A DNA stretch of 64,000 nt from Cyclobacterium sp. (GCF_014762705.1 NZ_JABURL010000095.1:1-64000); one strand, 5' to 3'; positions 15,341 to 24,749 are shown, counted from the stretch's first letter. Program-made: numbers and translations. Notes: generated by a model not told the origin, from the letters alone.

Positions 15341-16221
15341 GTGTAGAGTTGTTTATATAATTTTAAAGTTTCATTTGCTTCTTTTACATCGTGCACCCTT
15401 AAAATACTGGCCCCATTCATCAGTGCAGCCATATGAAGGGCGGTGGTTCCATTGAGGGCTTCCTCCGGACTGGTTTTCAATAATTTGTAAATCATTGATT
15501 TACGTGACAGTCCCACCAAAATGGGCAATTGCAAGGTTTTAAAATAGGTCAGATGCCGTATCAGCCTGTAATTCTGTTCCAGGTTTTTTGAAAATCCCAA
15601 CCCTATGTCCACTATTACATCTTTTATGCCAGCTTTATAACAATTTCTTAGTTTTTCTGAAAAAAAATACAACAATTCTTTTTCCAAATGATCGTAAGCT
15701 GTAAAAGCCTGCATGTTTTGGGGCTGGCCTATCATGTGCATGCAAACATAAGGTACTCCCAAACTACCTGCAGTAGCATGCATTTGTGCATCAAGGCTAC
15801 CTCCCGAAATGTCATTGATAAGGTCTGCTCCTGCAGCAACAGCTTCTTTCGCTACCCTGTGTCTAAAAGTATCAATAGAAATCAGGATCTCGGGAAACCT
15901 TTCCTTTATACCACTGATAACGGAAATTACCCTTTTTAGTTCTGTTTCCTCGGATACAAAATCCGCTCCGGGTCTGCTGCTGTATCCCCCAATATCCAAA
16001 ATATGAGCTCCCTGGGATATCATGGTTTCCGCTTTTTCCAATGCGGCTTTTTTTTCTCCGGCAATTCTGCTGCCTTCATAAAAAGAATCGGGTGTACTGT
16101 TGATGATGCCCATGATCCAGGGCTGGTCCAAAGCGAATAGCTTTCCTTTGATCTGAAGTGTTATTTTTGGGGGAAATAAAGTATCTTCGGCATTAGAAAC
16201 CGAACGTAAATCGTCAAACAT
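15337..16221 (-). CDS. folP: Dihydropteroate synthase
   Basis: The 294-residue enzyme condenses p-aminobenzoate with dihydropterin pyrophosphate in folate synthesis. Diagnostic segments are IMGIINSTPDSFYEGS (pterin/pyrophosphate loop 1), AHILDIGGYSSRPGA, SIDTFRHRVA, LINDISGG and VDIGLGFSKN. I chose ATG 16221; a TTG at 16254 would add 11 residues but overlaps the divergent DUF1599 gene. It is followed by cdaA with a four-base overlap. The start codons of folP and DUF1599 are only 14 bp apart, so each promoter must lie inside the other reading frame. Confidence 0.93.
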   Translation of the reverse strand: MFDDLRSVSNAEDTLFPPKITLQIKGKLFALDQPWIMGIINSTPDSFYEGSRIAGEKKAALEKAETMISQGAHILDIGGYSSRPGADFVSEETELKRVISVISGIKERFPEILISIDTFRHRVAKEAVAAGADLINDISGGSLDAQMHATAGSLGVPYVCMHMIGQPQNMQAFTAYDHLEKELLYFFSEKLRNCYKAGIKDVIVDIGLGFSKNLEQNYRLIRHLTYFKTLQLPILVGLSRKSMIYKLLKTSPEEALNGTTALHMAALMNGASILRVHDVKEANETLKLYKQLYT

Positions 16222-16235
16222 AAAATTCCATTGCT

Positions 16236-16784
16236 TTGGAAACACAAACCGCAAGCGAATATAATGAAGTTATTGGCCTTTGTAAAGAACTTTTCAAGAA
16301 GAAGACGCAGGATTATGGCACATCATGGCGGATTTTAAGGCTTCCTTCCCTTACAGACCAGATTTTTATCAAGGCCCAGCGCATCCGTTCCATTCAGGAA
16401 AAAGGACAGCAAAAGGTCACAGACAGCATCAGGGATGAATTTATCGGCATTATCAATTATTGTATCATCGCTTTGCTTCAGCTGGATTTGAAGGACGACA
16501 ATAGAAAAGAAATTAATTTTAAAGAACTGGAGCCGCTGTATGACAAATGGGTAAACGCTACCAGAGAATTGCTGGCAAATAAAAACCATGATTACGGAGA
16601 AGCCTGGAGGAGCATGCGGATCTCATCCATGACGGATATCATTTTGATGAAGCTGTACAGGGTGAAACAAATTGAGGACAACAGGGGAAAAACCCTGGTA
16701 TCTGAGGGGGTGGTTGCCAATTATCAGGACATGCTCAACTATGCCGTTTTCTGTATGATTAAATTAAATGAAAATGATCATTAA
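16236..16784 (+). CDS. DUF1599 domain protein (TTG start)
   Basis: This 182-residue protein contains two related copies of the DUF1599 (nucleotide-modification-associated type 1) motif: KKKTQDYGTSWRILRLPSLTD near residue 22 and ANKNHDYGEAWRSMRISSMTD near residue 115. The repeated DYGxxWR and SxTDxxxxKxxRxxQ parts suggest a duplicated helical domain. The function is unknown; homologues sit next to folP in many Bacteroidota. No ATG exists in frame before an upstream TAA at 16221, leaving TTG 16236 (or ATT 16230) as start, and METQTASEYNEVI fits the family N terminus. It overlaps the next gene by 17 bp. Confidence 0.85.
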   Translation: METQTASEYNEVIGLCKELFKKKTQDYGTSWRILRLPSLTDQIFIKAQRIRSIQEKGQQKVTDSIRDEFIGIINYCIIALLQLDLKDDNRKEINFKELEPLYDKWVNATRELLANKNHDYGEAWRSMRISSMTDIILMKLYRVKQIEDNRGKTLVSEGVVANYQDMLNYAVFCMIKLNENDH

Positions 16785-17880
16785 AACCATATTGTTCATT
16801 GCCAGGCTCCTGGTCGGGGGTCTGTTTGTTTTTTCAGGTCTGATCAAGGTGAATGATCCGGTAGGAACATCCATCAAGATGCAGGAGTATTTTGATGTAT
16901 TTTCCACGGATATATCCCCCATATTTGAGCCACTGAAAGCCATAGCACTTCCCATTGCAGTGATTTTGGTAATCCTGGAGGTGGCATTGGGGATCATGAT
17001 CCTGGTAGGCTGGAAAGTGAGGACCGGAATTTATCTATTGCTATTGATGATCCTGTTTTTTACCTTTCTCACCTTTTATTCCGCCTATTATAACAAAGTG
17101 ACCGACTGTGGTTGTTTTGGAGACGCGATCAAACTAACACCCTGGGAATCCTTTTACAAAGACATCGTGCTTTTGGTGCTGATTGTCTTTATGGTTGTAT
17201 TCAGAAAACAACTGCCCGAAGGCAATACGGCTATGGGGAAATGGCTGACTGTTGGCTCTTTTGTGCTTTCTCTGGTGCTTGCTGTTTATGCCATAAGAAA
17301 CCTTCCATTTATTGATTTCCGGGCTTTTAAGGAGGGGGTGAATATTCCCCGTGCCATGGAGCCTTCTGCCAATTTGGAATACAGCTACCTGATGCGAAAG
17401 GATGGGAAAACGGTGGAATTTGACCAGTATCCTTCGGATGAAAGCTATGAATTTGTAGAGATGAATCTAAAGAACCCGGAAGCACTCCCTAAAATATCTG
17501 ACTTTGCCATTTGGAACGATAATGGCGACCATACCCAACAAATGCTAAGTGGCAAAAAGCTGTTGATTTTGTCCCACAGCATCCAAAAGATGGATCTTTC
17601 CCTGGAGCAGATGGAGAAAATCAGCGGCCTGATCAATGCTTTTCAGGGATCGGATGTGCAGGTGGCCCTGGTAGCCGCATCCTCAGAGGCTGAGATGGAG
17701 CAATTTTTAAAAGACAACGGCATACAAATCGGGTATTACATGGCGGATGCCACAGTGGTAAAAACCATCGTCCGTTCTAATCCGGGCCTTGTATTTTTGG
17801 AGGAGGGAACAGTGCTGGGGAAATATCATTTTAGAAACACTCCAGATCCGGAGACGGCTCAAAGCTTGTTTGGACGATGA
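16768..17880 (+). CDS. DoxX-like membrane protein of the BT_3928 family
   Basis: The 370-residue protein has four to five membrane segments in residues 1-185 with the DoxX/MauE-like pattern LLVGGLFVFSGLIKVNDP and TDCGCFGDAIKLTPWES, whose paired cysteines are typical of MauE-type quinone or thiol oxidoreductases. A soluble C-terminal domain (about 230-370) looks thioredoxin-like but has no CxxC. It is therefore probably an envelope redox or quinone-linked protein; the reaction is unknown. It overlaps DUF1599 upstream by 17 bp and aroK downstream by four, so all three form a tight operon. Confidence 0.82.
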   Translation: MKMIIKTILFIARLLVGGLFVFSGLIKVNDPVGTSIKMQEYFDVFSTDISPIFEPLKAIALPIAVILVILEVALGIMILVGWKVRTGIYLLLLMILFFTFLTFYSAYYNKVTDCGCFGDAIKLTPWESFYKDIVLLVLIVFMVVFRKQLPEGNTAMGKWLTVGSFVLSLVLAVYAIRNLPFIDFRAFKEGVNIPRAMEPSANLEYSYLMRKDGKTVEFDQYPSDESYEFVEMNLKNPEALPKISDFAIWNDNGDHTQQMLSGKKLLILSHSIQKMDLSLEQMEKISGLINAFQGSDVQVALVAASSEAEMEQFLKDNGIQIGYYMADATVVKTIVRSNPGLVFLEEGTVLGKYHFRNTPDPETAQSLFGR

Positions 17881-18413
17881 CAGATCCCAGGAAAATCGTG
17901 TTGGTAGGTATGCCTGGAAGTGGAAAGTCCACCCTGGGTAAGGAGTTGGCTGCAAGGCTTAATAGCCCTTTCTATGACCTGGACGACCTGATAGAAGAAA
18001 AGGAAGGTAAAAGTATTGCCGAGATCTTTTCCGAAAAAGGGGAGGGCTATTTCAGGAATCTGGAAACTTCAGTCCTTGAAGAAACCCTTCGGCTTGAGCA
18101 GGCATTTGTTTTGGCTACCGGGGGTGGTGCTCCCTGCTATAATGATAACATGAGTCTGGTCAATTCCCAGGCTGTTTCCGTTTATTTGGACGTTCCGCTC
18201 AACCATATTCTGGACAGGCTTAATCAGACCCAAATTGAGGTCAGACCATTATTTTCTGGTTTGGAGACTGCTGAAATCATACTTAAGTTAAAAAACATGT
18301 ATGTAGAGCGCAACAGGTATTACGAAAAAGCCAAAATAAAACTCAGGGGAGAAGATATCTCCCCTGAGTTATTGATTGCCGAATGGATGCCTTTTTTAAA
18401 AACTAAACCCTAA
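17877..18413 (+). CDS. aroK: Shikimate kinase
   Basis: This 178-residue enzyme phosphorylates shikimate at the 3-hydroxyl in aromatic amino-acid synthesis. Walker A is GMPGSGKST near residues 11-19; FYDLDDLIE carries the shikimate-binding Asp, GYFRNLE the binding Arg, and ATGGGAPC the glycine-rich shikimate site. The lid region has VRPLF. The start overlaps the upstream stop (ATGA). The last 18 bp overlap the end of the convergent porin gene, and a perfect 13-bp hairpin inside the coding sequence at 18340-18370 seems to serve as that gene's terminator. Confidence 0.95.
   Translation: MTDPRKIVLVGMPGSGKSTLGKELAARLNSPFYDLDDLIEEKEGKSIAEIFSEKGEGYFRNLETSVLEETLRLEQAFVLATGGGAPCYNDNMSLVNSQAVSVYLDVPLNHILDRLNQTQIEVRPLFSGLETAEIILKLKNMYVERNRYYEKAKIKLRGEDISPELLIAEWMPFLKTKP
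18340..18370 (-). terminator. Terminator of the porin gene inside aroK
   Basis: AACTCAGGGGAGA and TCTCCCCTGAGTT are perfectly complementary over 13 bp with an AGATA loop. On the minus strand the stem is followed by TTTTATTTTGGCTTTTT. It lies 26 bp past the stop of the minus-strand porin gene at 18396, within the aroK coding sequence. Confidence 0.7.
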
Positions 18414-19865
18414 AGTCAGCAATCCGGACAGGATGTTATTTTCTGTGGTTGCCACATTTGAGCCTGGATAAGAATTGTAATAACTATTAAACATACTGTT
18501 GACCAGGCCAAAATCCACACTGAAACCAGGTAATTTCACCCCAATACCACCTGAGAGTTTTGTTGTGCTTCTGTCCAGATTGCCTGGCTCACCAAATGGA
18601 TCACCGTAAAAAGCATAGCCTGCCCGGATGCGGATCATTTTTATCCTGTATTCGCCGCCTACACTGTAGTTGATGGCTTGCCCGTAAATATCACTGATGG
18701 CCACATTGTCCTCTCCCGTATTGAACACGTTCGACCTCAAGTTGGCTGTACTGTAATCCAGGTAGTCGGCATCAGCGGAAATAAATCCGTTTTTCCCGAA
18801 GAAATAAGTGAAACCGGCCCCCACTTTCATTGGAGTTCGCAGGTTGTAACTGCTGAGAAATATATCCGTTTCTGCATCAGACTCCGAAATGGTTCCAAAT
18901 TCCGGGTCCTCGTAAGGAGGAGTGAAGTTTGCAAATATATCCGCATCATACTCCTCATTAAACCGGTTCCAGGTAGGGGACTTGAAATTGAGCCCCAGGT
19001 TGAGCCGGTCTACAGGTTTGTAGATGATTCCCAGTCCCAGATTTATTCCGGAACCTTCCAAAAACAGGTTTTCCTGTAAGGAACTGAACAAAGTGCTTTC
19101 GTCATTGTCATCCAAAAACTCTTCGTTGTAGGTTTTGGTCGAGCGGAAATTTACCGAGTTAATTCCCAGAGAGGCTCCGATAAAGAGTTTGTTTTTATAG
19201 TTTCCTCCATATGAGAAACCAATCTGGCTCATGCTGCCCTCATTTTCTATCATTTCTGACTTTTCCAGGGCCAGTGTGGCATTTGGGACATAATTGTATC
19301 CATCACCCTCGGGATTGATCAGAAAAGCTTCAAAATACAGCCCGTCTGTTCCGTTCGGTACCCCTTGCTCATTGTAGATATCTACATAGTAATCCAAAAT
19401 GGATCCCTGATCCAGCTGATTGGAAAAATAACCAAAATTATTGTTGTAGCTGGCCTGTCTGTTGATGCTGATCCCGAAAGATCCTCCCCTCCAATCTCCG
19501 ACTTCCAAAGGCCCCTTGGCCCTGCTGATAACCGCTCCCAGATTTGGAATGGAGAAATTCGTGGCATTGTATCCTCTTGATTGATTTAGGAGAAACGTTT
19601 CGGCATTCCAGTCACTGTAGGCAGCCGTAAGACTGAACTCGGATTGCTGGAAAAAGCCAAGTCCGGCAGGATTGCCATGAACATTGCTGATATCTCCTCC
19701 CAATGCATTTTGGGTACCACCCAAAGCGGATATTCTTGCTGAACCTGTAGAGCCAAACTGGCTGAACCTGAGGGCATCTTCTACATAGCCACTTTGAGCT
19801 GTTGAATGCTGCACATGAATGATGGACAACACTACTAAAGACAAAATCAATTTTAATCCTTTCAT
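18396..19865 (-). CDS. OmpP1/FadL-type outer membrane transport protein
   Basis: From ATG 19865 the 489-residue product starts with a normal signal peptide (LKLILSLVVLSIIHVQHSTAQ). The mature N terminus YVEDALRFSQFG...ISALGGTQNALGGDISNVHGNPAGL matches the FadL-like hatch/NPA motif of Bacteroidota outer-membrane transporters, and the rest is rich in alternating aromatic strands ending in phenylalanine (LLTLGFSF). An upstream in-frame ATG at 19904 would destroy the signal peptide. It probably forms a 14-strand barrel for hydrophobic substrates; PorV-like type IX secretion roles are possible but the sequence is longer than PorV. It ends in an overlap with aroK. Confidence 0.8.
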   Translation of the reverse strand: MKGLKLILSLVVLSIIHVQHSTAQSGYVEDALRFSQFGSTGSARISALGGTQNALGGDISNVHGNPAGLGFFQQSEFSLTAAYSDWNAETFLLNQSRGYNATNFSIPNLGAVISRAKGPLEVGDWRGGSFGISINRQASYNNNFGYFSNQLDQGSILDYYVDIYNEQGVPNGTDGLYFEAFLINPEGDGYNYVPNATLALEKSEMIENEGSMSQIGFSYGGNYKNKLFIGASLGINSVNFRSTKTYNEEFLDDNDESTLFSSLQENLFLEGSGINLGLGIIYKPVDRLNLGLNFKSPTWNRFNEEYDADIFANFTPPYEDPEFGTISESDAETDIFLSSYNLRTPMKVGAGFTYFFGKNGFISADADYLDYSTANLRSNVFNTGEDNVAISDIYGQAINYSVGGEYRIKMIRIRAGYAFYGDPFGEPGNLDRSTTKLSGGIGVKLPGFSVDFGLVNSMFNSYYNSYPGSNVATTENNILSGLLTLGFSF

Positions 19866-20101
19866 ATCATCTGAATTAAATACTGAGTTGGTTTTGAATT
19901 CCAAGCGGCTTGAATAAGTGCCGAATTTGTTTCAAAAAGGCAACCTTTAAGCCGACGAGATTTGATCGCTTTAATTTGAACGAAAACAAGAAACTTAAGT
20001 TGAAGTAAAAATAGCGTTCAAATACTTAGGTTTTGGTAATGGCTGATTGGATATTTAAAGGGAAGTTTAAAAAATTAAATGACTTGATTAAGAGGTAAAA
20101 A

Positions 20102-20123
20102 AAGAGGGAATTAATTCCCTCTT
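20102..20123. terminator. Terminator overlapping the stop codon of the low-complexity lipoprotein
   Basis: AAGAGGGAATT and AATTCCCTCTT form a perfect 22-base palindrome; on the minus strand it continues into a run of seven T. The TAA stop (20111-20113) lies at the centre of the palindrome. Confidence 0.75.
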
Positions 20124-21502
20124 CTACTTCCTCCTACGCTACCTCCTCCTCGGGAAGCTCCTCCTCCACTGTAGCTGCCTCTGCTTGGCGCACTGTAAGA
20201 GGATGAAGGCCTTGAGGGAGCAGAATAACTACTTCTGCTTGGTGTGGTAGATCGTTGTTGATAACTTGGGGTAGAAGTCCTGGTACTCCTGCTTCTATTA
20301 TAAGAAGGGGAAGCGCTTCTACTATTTGACCTTGGAGCAGTATAAGATGACCTGTTACTTCTTCCGCTTGTATTGTACCTGGAATTACTGCTCGCGGGAG
20401 CTTGTGTTCTACTATATGAACTGGTCCTGCTTGGCGCATTATAACTGCTTCTGGAGGAGGTGTTTCCTGAACGATTCATAGCAGGAGAATTGATGTTCCT
20501 CCTTGAAGGTGCTGCAGAAGCAGCGTTATAATAGTCATTTTGTGACCTGCTGAAAGAGTTTCTGGTTGAAGCAGATCGATTATTGCTATTTACTGACCTG
20601 CTACTGTTCATTGCATCTCTCCTTGCCGCAGCTCTGGACGAACCTGGCTGAGCAATATTCCTTGACCTGCTGGTGCTGCTTGCCAAAGAAGAAGCCCTAC
20701 TAGGCCTGGCACTTTGCACCAATTGTCTTCTGTTACCTTCAGTGCCTCCTGGCAGTACAATAACGGGTGAGTATATATTCCTACCCCACATGCCTCCACC
20801 GTAGAGACCTCCAAAACCAGGTCTGTATCCAAATCCGGATCCCCAGAATGGATCATAAAAACCCATGCCAGGTCTCATGAATGGGCTTCCCCATCCAAAT
20901 CTGCTTCCAAAACCAAATCCCATACCAATAGACATGTTAAATCCAGGTCTGAAACCAAATCCAGGACCCCAGAAAGGATCATAAAAACCCATTCCTCCGA
21001 AGCCAGGACCCCAGAAAGGATCATAAAATCCTCCCATGCCCATCATCATGGGATTGAATCCCATACCCATCATGGGGTTCATGAAATAATTGTTGACAAC
21101 AGGATTGTTTCCATTAACGCCCCTGAAATTATCATAGGCATTAATATTGGGATCTCCCTGAGCCAGATTTTCTCCTGTCTCAGCATCATCAAAATATACA
21201 GTACCTTCATCTTCTGCCGGGGCAGTTGATCTCTGGTACTTGGCTATGTATTCGGGGTTAACATTCTTGGAACTAAAGTTGTCAGAATCAGCATCAAGGG
21301 ACTGAATCTGTTCTATGTCCTTAAAGTTTTCAGGATTGTTGTTTTTTACCGCAAATTCAGTAGCAATCCTGGCATCTGATGCCATGAAGTACAGGTTGTC
21401 GATTTCTTCTCCGCTCCTGCTAGCATTGTAGCTGGTATTGCAGGCAGCTAAGCCTAAAATCGCTACTGCACCTAACGTCCGTATGGGATTGAAATTAATC
21501 AT
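20111..21502 (-). CDS. Low-complexity lipoprotein, G/F/M-rich then S/R-rich
   Basis: This 463-residue protein has a lipoprotein signal (AVAILGLAAC) and an ordinary N-terminal 110 residues. Residues about 140-250 repeat GFYDPFWGPGFG-type units at least three times, rich in Gly, Met and Phe. Residues about 255-463 are a Ser/Arg/Tyr/Asn-rich disordered tail with many RSS, SRS and YNxS steps ending SVGGSRRGN. No catalytic domain is seen. It should be an envelope lipoprotein with a sticky, basic, possibly phase-separating or nucleic-acid/polysaccharide-binding tail; function unknown. It has its own terminator and is divergent from proS. Confidence 0.7.
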   Translation of the reverse strand: MINFNPIRTLGAVAILGLAACNTSYNASRSGEEIDNLYFMASDARIATEFAVKNNNPENFKDIEQIQSLDADSDNFSSKNVNPEYIAKYQRSTAPAEDEGTVYFDDAETGENLAQGDPNINAYDNFRGVNGNNPVVNNYFMNPMMGMGFNPMMMGMGGFYDPFWGPGFGGMGFYDPFWGPGFGFRPGFNMSIGMGFGFGSRFGWGSPFMRPGMGFYDPFWGSGFGYRPGFGGLYGGGMWGRNIYSPVIVLPGGTEGNRRQLVQSARPSRASSLASSTSRSRNIAQPGSSRAAARRDAMNSSRSVNSNNRSASTRNSFSRSQNDYYNAASAAPSRRNINSPAMNRSGNTSSRSSYNAPSRTSSYSRTQAPASSNSRYNTSGRSNRSSYTAPRSNSRSASPSYNRSRSTRTSTPSYQQRSTTPSRSSYSAPSRPSSSYSAPSRGSYSGGGASRGGGSVGGSRRGN

Positions 21503-21572
21503 AGGAATTTTTAGTTTATTACTCTCCCTACTATATACGTGAACATAGCAAGAGGGTTATCATTTTTTAAAT

Positions 21573-21580
21573 TATCTTTG
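21573..21580 (+). promoter_or_regulatory. Candidate -7 box for proS
   Basis: TATCTTTG matches TAnnTTTG; the -33 element is weak. It lies between the ATG at 21539 and the ATG at 21635, so it supports the downstream start for proS. Confidence 0.35.
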
Positions 21581-21634
21581 TTGCAAACGAGAACCGAATA
21601 TAAAGAGTTTTTTCAATACAACAAAGAAATACTA

Positions 21635-23116
21635 ATGAGCAAAGGATTACCAAAACGAAGTGAGGATTATTCCCTGTGGTACAATGAATTGGTAAAAAGG
21701 GCTGATTTGGCCGAAAACAGTGCCGTAAGAGGCTGCATGGTTATCAAACCCTATGGGTTTAGTATTTGGGAAAAAATGCAGGCTGAGCTGGATAGAATGT
21801 TTAAAAAAACCGGCCATTCCAATGCCTATTTTCCTTTATTTATTCCCAAATCTTACCTTTCCAAAGAAGCCAGCCATGTAGAAGGATTTGCAAAAGAGTG
21901 TGCGGTAGTGACCCATTACCGGCTAAAGGCCGACCCTTCAGGAAAAGGCGTAATTGTGGACCCTGAAGCAGCACTGGAGGAGGAACTTATCGTAAGGCCT
22001 ACTTCTGAAACTGTCATTTGGAGCACCTACAAAAACTGGATACAGTCGTACCGCGACCTGCCTTTACTGATCAACCAATGGGCAAATGTGGTACGTTGGG
22101 AAATGCGTACCAGGTTGTTTTTAAGGACATCCGAATTTCTTTGGCAGGAAGGCCACACAGCCCATGAAACCAAGAAAGAAGCCATAGAAGAAACCGTACG
22201 CATGATGAACGTGTATGCGGAATTTGCGGAGAATTTTATGGCTTTACCGGTAATCCGGGGGGTAAAATCCGAGAGTGAAAAATTTGCCGGAGCTGTGGAC
22301 ACCTATTGTATAGAGGCCATGATGCAGGATGGCAAGGCCTTACAGGCGGGAACCTCTCATTTTTTGGGTCAGAATTTCGCCAGGGCATTTGATGTAAAAT
22401 TTGCCGGCAGAAATGGAGAATTGGACCATGTCTGGGGCACTTCCTGGGGCGTAAGTACCCGGTTGATGGGTGCGCTGATTATGGCTCATTCGGATGACAA
22501 CGGTTTGGTACTTCCTCCCAAATTGGCCCCCATTCAGGTGGTGATCGTCCCCATATTTAAAAGTGCGGAGGAACTGGCCGCCATCCGTGAAAAAGCCCAT
22601 GAAATCATGGATGCATTGGATGCTTTGGGGATTACTGTGAAGTTTGATGACAGGGATACCTTTAAACCAGGATGGAAATTTGCGGAATACGAACTCAAAG
22701 GTGTTCCCCTCAGACTGGGCATAGGTCCCAGAGATCTTCAAAACAAAACCGTGGAAATGGCCCGCCGGGATAACCTGACCAAATCGGTTGTGAACCTGGA
22801 AGAGGAAGACCTTGCTGCCAAAATCAAGGAAACCCTGGACGATATCCAAAAAAGTATCTACGAGAAAGCCAGAATATTTACACAGGAAAAAACAACCGCT
22901 GTGGATACCTGGGAGGAGTTCGTGGAGGTATTGGAAAACAAAGGGGGGTTTGTATCGGCCCATTGGGACGGAACCGAAGCCACCGAAAACCAGATCAAGG
23001 AAAAGACCAAAGCTACCATTCGCTGTATCCCATTGGACCAGGTGCAGGAAGATGGTGAATGTGTCCTTTCAGGTAAGCCCTCCAAAGGAAGGGTGTTGTT
23101 TGCCAGGGCATATTGA
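21635..23116 (+). CDS. proS: Prolyl-tRNA synthetase, archaeal/eukaryal-like short type
   Basis: This 493-residue class II synthetase charges tRNA-Pro. The start [20 protein letters not shown] is typical of the type 3 ProRS; an in-frame ATG at 21539 would add 32 atypical residues and precede a promoter-like box. Motif 2 appears as [20 protein letters not shown], the Pro-binding loop as [10 protein letters not shown] and the anticodon-binding domain from about residue 290. No bacterial-type INS editing domain is inserted between motifs 2 and 3, consistent with the short form. A hairpin terminator follows at 23169-23197. Confidence 0.95.
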   Translation: MSKGLPKRSEDYSLWYNELVKRADLAENSAVRGCMVIKPYGFSIWEKMQAELDRMFKKTGHSNAYFPLFIPKSYLSKEASHVEGFAKECAVVTHYRLKADPSGKGVIVDPEAALEEELIVRPTSETVIWSTYKNWIQSYRDLPLLINQWANVVRWEMRTRLFLRTSEFLWQEGHTAHETKKEAIEETVRMMNVYAEFAENFMALPVIRGVKSESEKFAGAVDTYCIEAMMQDGKALQAGTSHFLGQNFARAFDVKFAGRNGELDHVWGTSWGVSTRLMGALIMAHSDDNGLVLPPKLAPIQVVIVPIFKSAEELAAIREKAHEIMDALDALGITVKFDDRDTFKPGWKFAEYELKGVPLRLGIGPRDLQNKTVEMARRDNLTKSVVNLEEEDLAAKIKETLDDIQKSIYEKARIFTQEKTTAVDTWEEFVEVLENKGGFVSAHWDGTEATENQIKEKTKATIRCIPLDQVQEDGECVLSGKPSKGRVLFARAY

Positions 23117-23168
23117 AAGATGACATAAGCATTTCCGGAAAATGATCCCCGGTAAGGGTATGATTAGA

Positions 23169-23200
23169 AAAGCCAGACGATTCGCTCGTTTGGCTTTCTA
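23169..23200 (+). terminator. Terminator of proS
   Basis: AAAGCCAGACGA and TCGTTTGGCTTT form a 12-pair stem with one G-U and a TTCGC loop, followed by CTATTTTG, 52 bp past the proS stop. Confidence 0.65.
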
Positions 23201-23266
23201 TTTTGAGGATTTCTTGTAAATTTACAAAAAGGTTTGGATGTTATCTGAAGCCTGAAATTTGATCCT

Positions 23267-23728
23267 ATGGACTGGTTAATTTTGTTAAGTCTGATTTTAT
23301 TTGGTGCCTTGCTGGTATTGATGGAAGTGATTTTCGTCCCCGGTACCACGGTAGTCGGGGCCTTGGGACTGATTTTTACCGGTATGGGTGTCTATTACGC
23401 CTTCCTTAATTTTCCGGCAACGCTAGCCTATACAGTGACCACCCTTACCATTTTGCTGAACATTGGATTTTTAGTGTATGGGTTCAAGGCGGGTGTATGG
23501 GATCGCTTCGCGTTGAAACAAACCATCATCAACCGCACTTTTGATGACAGGCTGGTAGGATTGGAAATTGGTCAAAAGGGCAAGACCATTTCGGATTTCA
23601 AACCTTTTGGAAAAATAGAAATTGAAGATAAAATTTATGAGGCCAAATCTGAAGGAGGATTTATCTCTTCAGGTACCATGGTCACCATATCAAAAATAGC
23701 AAACAATAAAATCATCATTAAACCGTAA
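23267..23728 (+). CDS. NfeD-like membrane protein (short form)
   Basis: The 153-residue protein has two to three membrane segments in residues 1-80 and a soluble OB-fold domain (about 95-153, with VGLEIGQKGKTISDFKPFGKIEIEDKIYEAK). This is the protease-less short NfeD type that accompanies flotillins. It is separated from floA by three bases, so the two are cotranscribed and probably form a membrane microdomain complex. It lacks the N-terminal ClpP-like protease of long NfeD. Confidence 0.85.
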   Translation: MDWLILLSLILFGALLVLMEVIFVPGTTVVGALGLIFTGMGVYYAFLNFPATLAYTVTTLTILLNIGFLVYGFKAGVWDRFALKQTIINRTFDDRLVGLEIGQKGKTISDFKPFGKIEIEDKIYEAKSEGGFISSGTMVTISKIANNKIIIKP

Positions 23729-23731
23729 AAC

Positions 23732-24745
23732 ATGGAAATTTCAAATTCGGCGTTTATTTTAGTTGCAGCTTTTGCCGGGCTGATCTTACTCTTTATATTC
23801 CTTTATTTTGTTCCGGTAAATCTTTGGATTACCGCCATTTTTTCCAATGTCAAGGTTGGCCTTTTGGAATTGGTGGGTATGCGGATCAGGAAAGTTCCTC
23901 CCGGGGTTATCGTTAATTCCCTGATCACGGCAACCAAAGCCGGCCTCAACCTGACCACCAATGATCTGGAAACCCATTACCTGGCAGGGGGTAATGTTCC
24001 CAATGTGATCCGGGCGCTTATTTCAGCGGACAAGGCAAATATCTCCCTGTCCTTTAAGCAAGCAACGGCCATTGACCTGGCCGGCAGGGATGTATTTGAG
24101 GCTGTACAGATTTCCGTTAATCCCAAAGTAATCAATACCCCGAGTGTGGCTGCCGTTGCAGCAGATGGTATTCAGCTCATTGCCAAGGCCAGGGTTACTG
24201 TAAGGGCAAACATTGCCCAATTGGTGGGTGGTGCCGGAGAAGAAACGATCCTGGCAAGGGTAGGAGAGGGTATTGTTACCTCTATTGGTTCGGCCAAAAA
24301 TCACAAAAGCGTCCTCGAAAACCCGGATAAAATATCCAAGCTGGTTTTGGAAAGAGGCCTGGATGCCGGAACAGCCTTTGAAATTCTTTCCATTGATATT
24401 GCCGATATTGATGTGGGATCGAATATCGGTGCCAAATTGCAGATAGATCAGGCAACGGCAGACCTGAAAGTAGCAGAAGCCAGGGCAGAGGAAAGAAGAG
24501 CCATGGCCGTAGCCCTGGAGCAGGAGATGAAAGCCAAGAATGTTGAAATGAAGGCAAAAGTCACAGAAGCAGAGGCAGAAGTTCCCAAAGCCATTTCCGA
24601 AGCCTTCAGATCCGGTAATCTGGGAATCATGGATTATTATAAAATGGAAAATGTGAAATCCGATACCAGTATGCGGGATTCCATCGCCAATTCCGATGAA
24701 AGCAAATCAAGCGACCGGTCAAAAGGTAACGATAAAAACAAATAA
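23732..24745 (+). CDS. floA: Flotillin-like protein FloA
   Basis: This 337-residue member of the UPF0365/FloA group organises functional membrane microdomains. It has an N-terminal membrane hairpin (residues 8-45), an SPFH-type domain (about 50-220, with [18 protein letters not shown] and [15 protein letters not shown]), and a coiled coil rich in Ala-Glu (about 240-300, [20 protein letters not shown]). A charged Ser/Asp/Lys tail of about 25 residues ends the protein. It directly follows its NfeD partner and is closed by a strong bidirectional terminator. Confidence 0.92.
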   Translation: MEISNSAFILVAAFAGLILLFIFLYFVPVNLWITAIFSNVKVGLLELVGMRIRKVPPGVIVNSLITATKAGLNLTTNDLETHYLAGGNVPNVIRALISADKANISLSFKQATAIDLAGRDVFEAVQISVNPKVINTPSVAAVAADGIQLIAKARVTVRANIAQLVGGAGEETILARVGEGIVTSIGSAKNHKSVLENPDKISKLVLERGLDAGTAFEILSIDIADIDVGSNIGAKLQIDQATADLKVAEARAEERRAMAVALEQEMKAKNVEMKAKVTEAEAEVPKAISEAFRSGNLGIMDYYKMENVKSDTSMRDSIANSDESKSSDRSKGNDKNK

Positions 24746-24749
24746 AAAT

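Noticed and set aside
22340-22963. 207-codon frame opposite proS
   Set aside because: Shadow of the prolyl-tRNA synthetase gene; no protein features.
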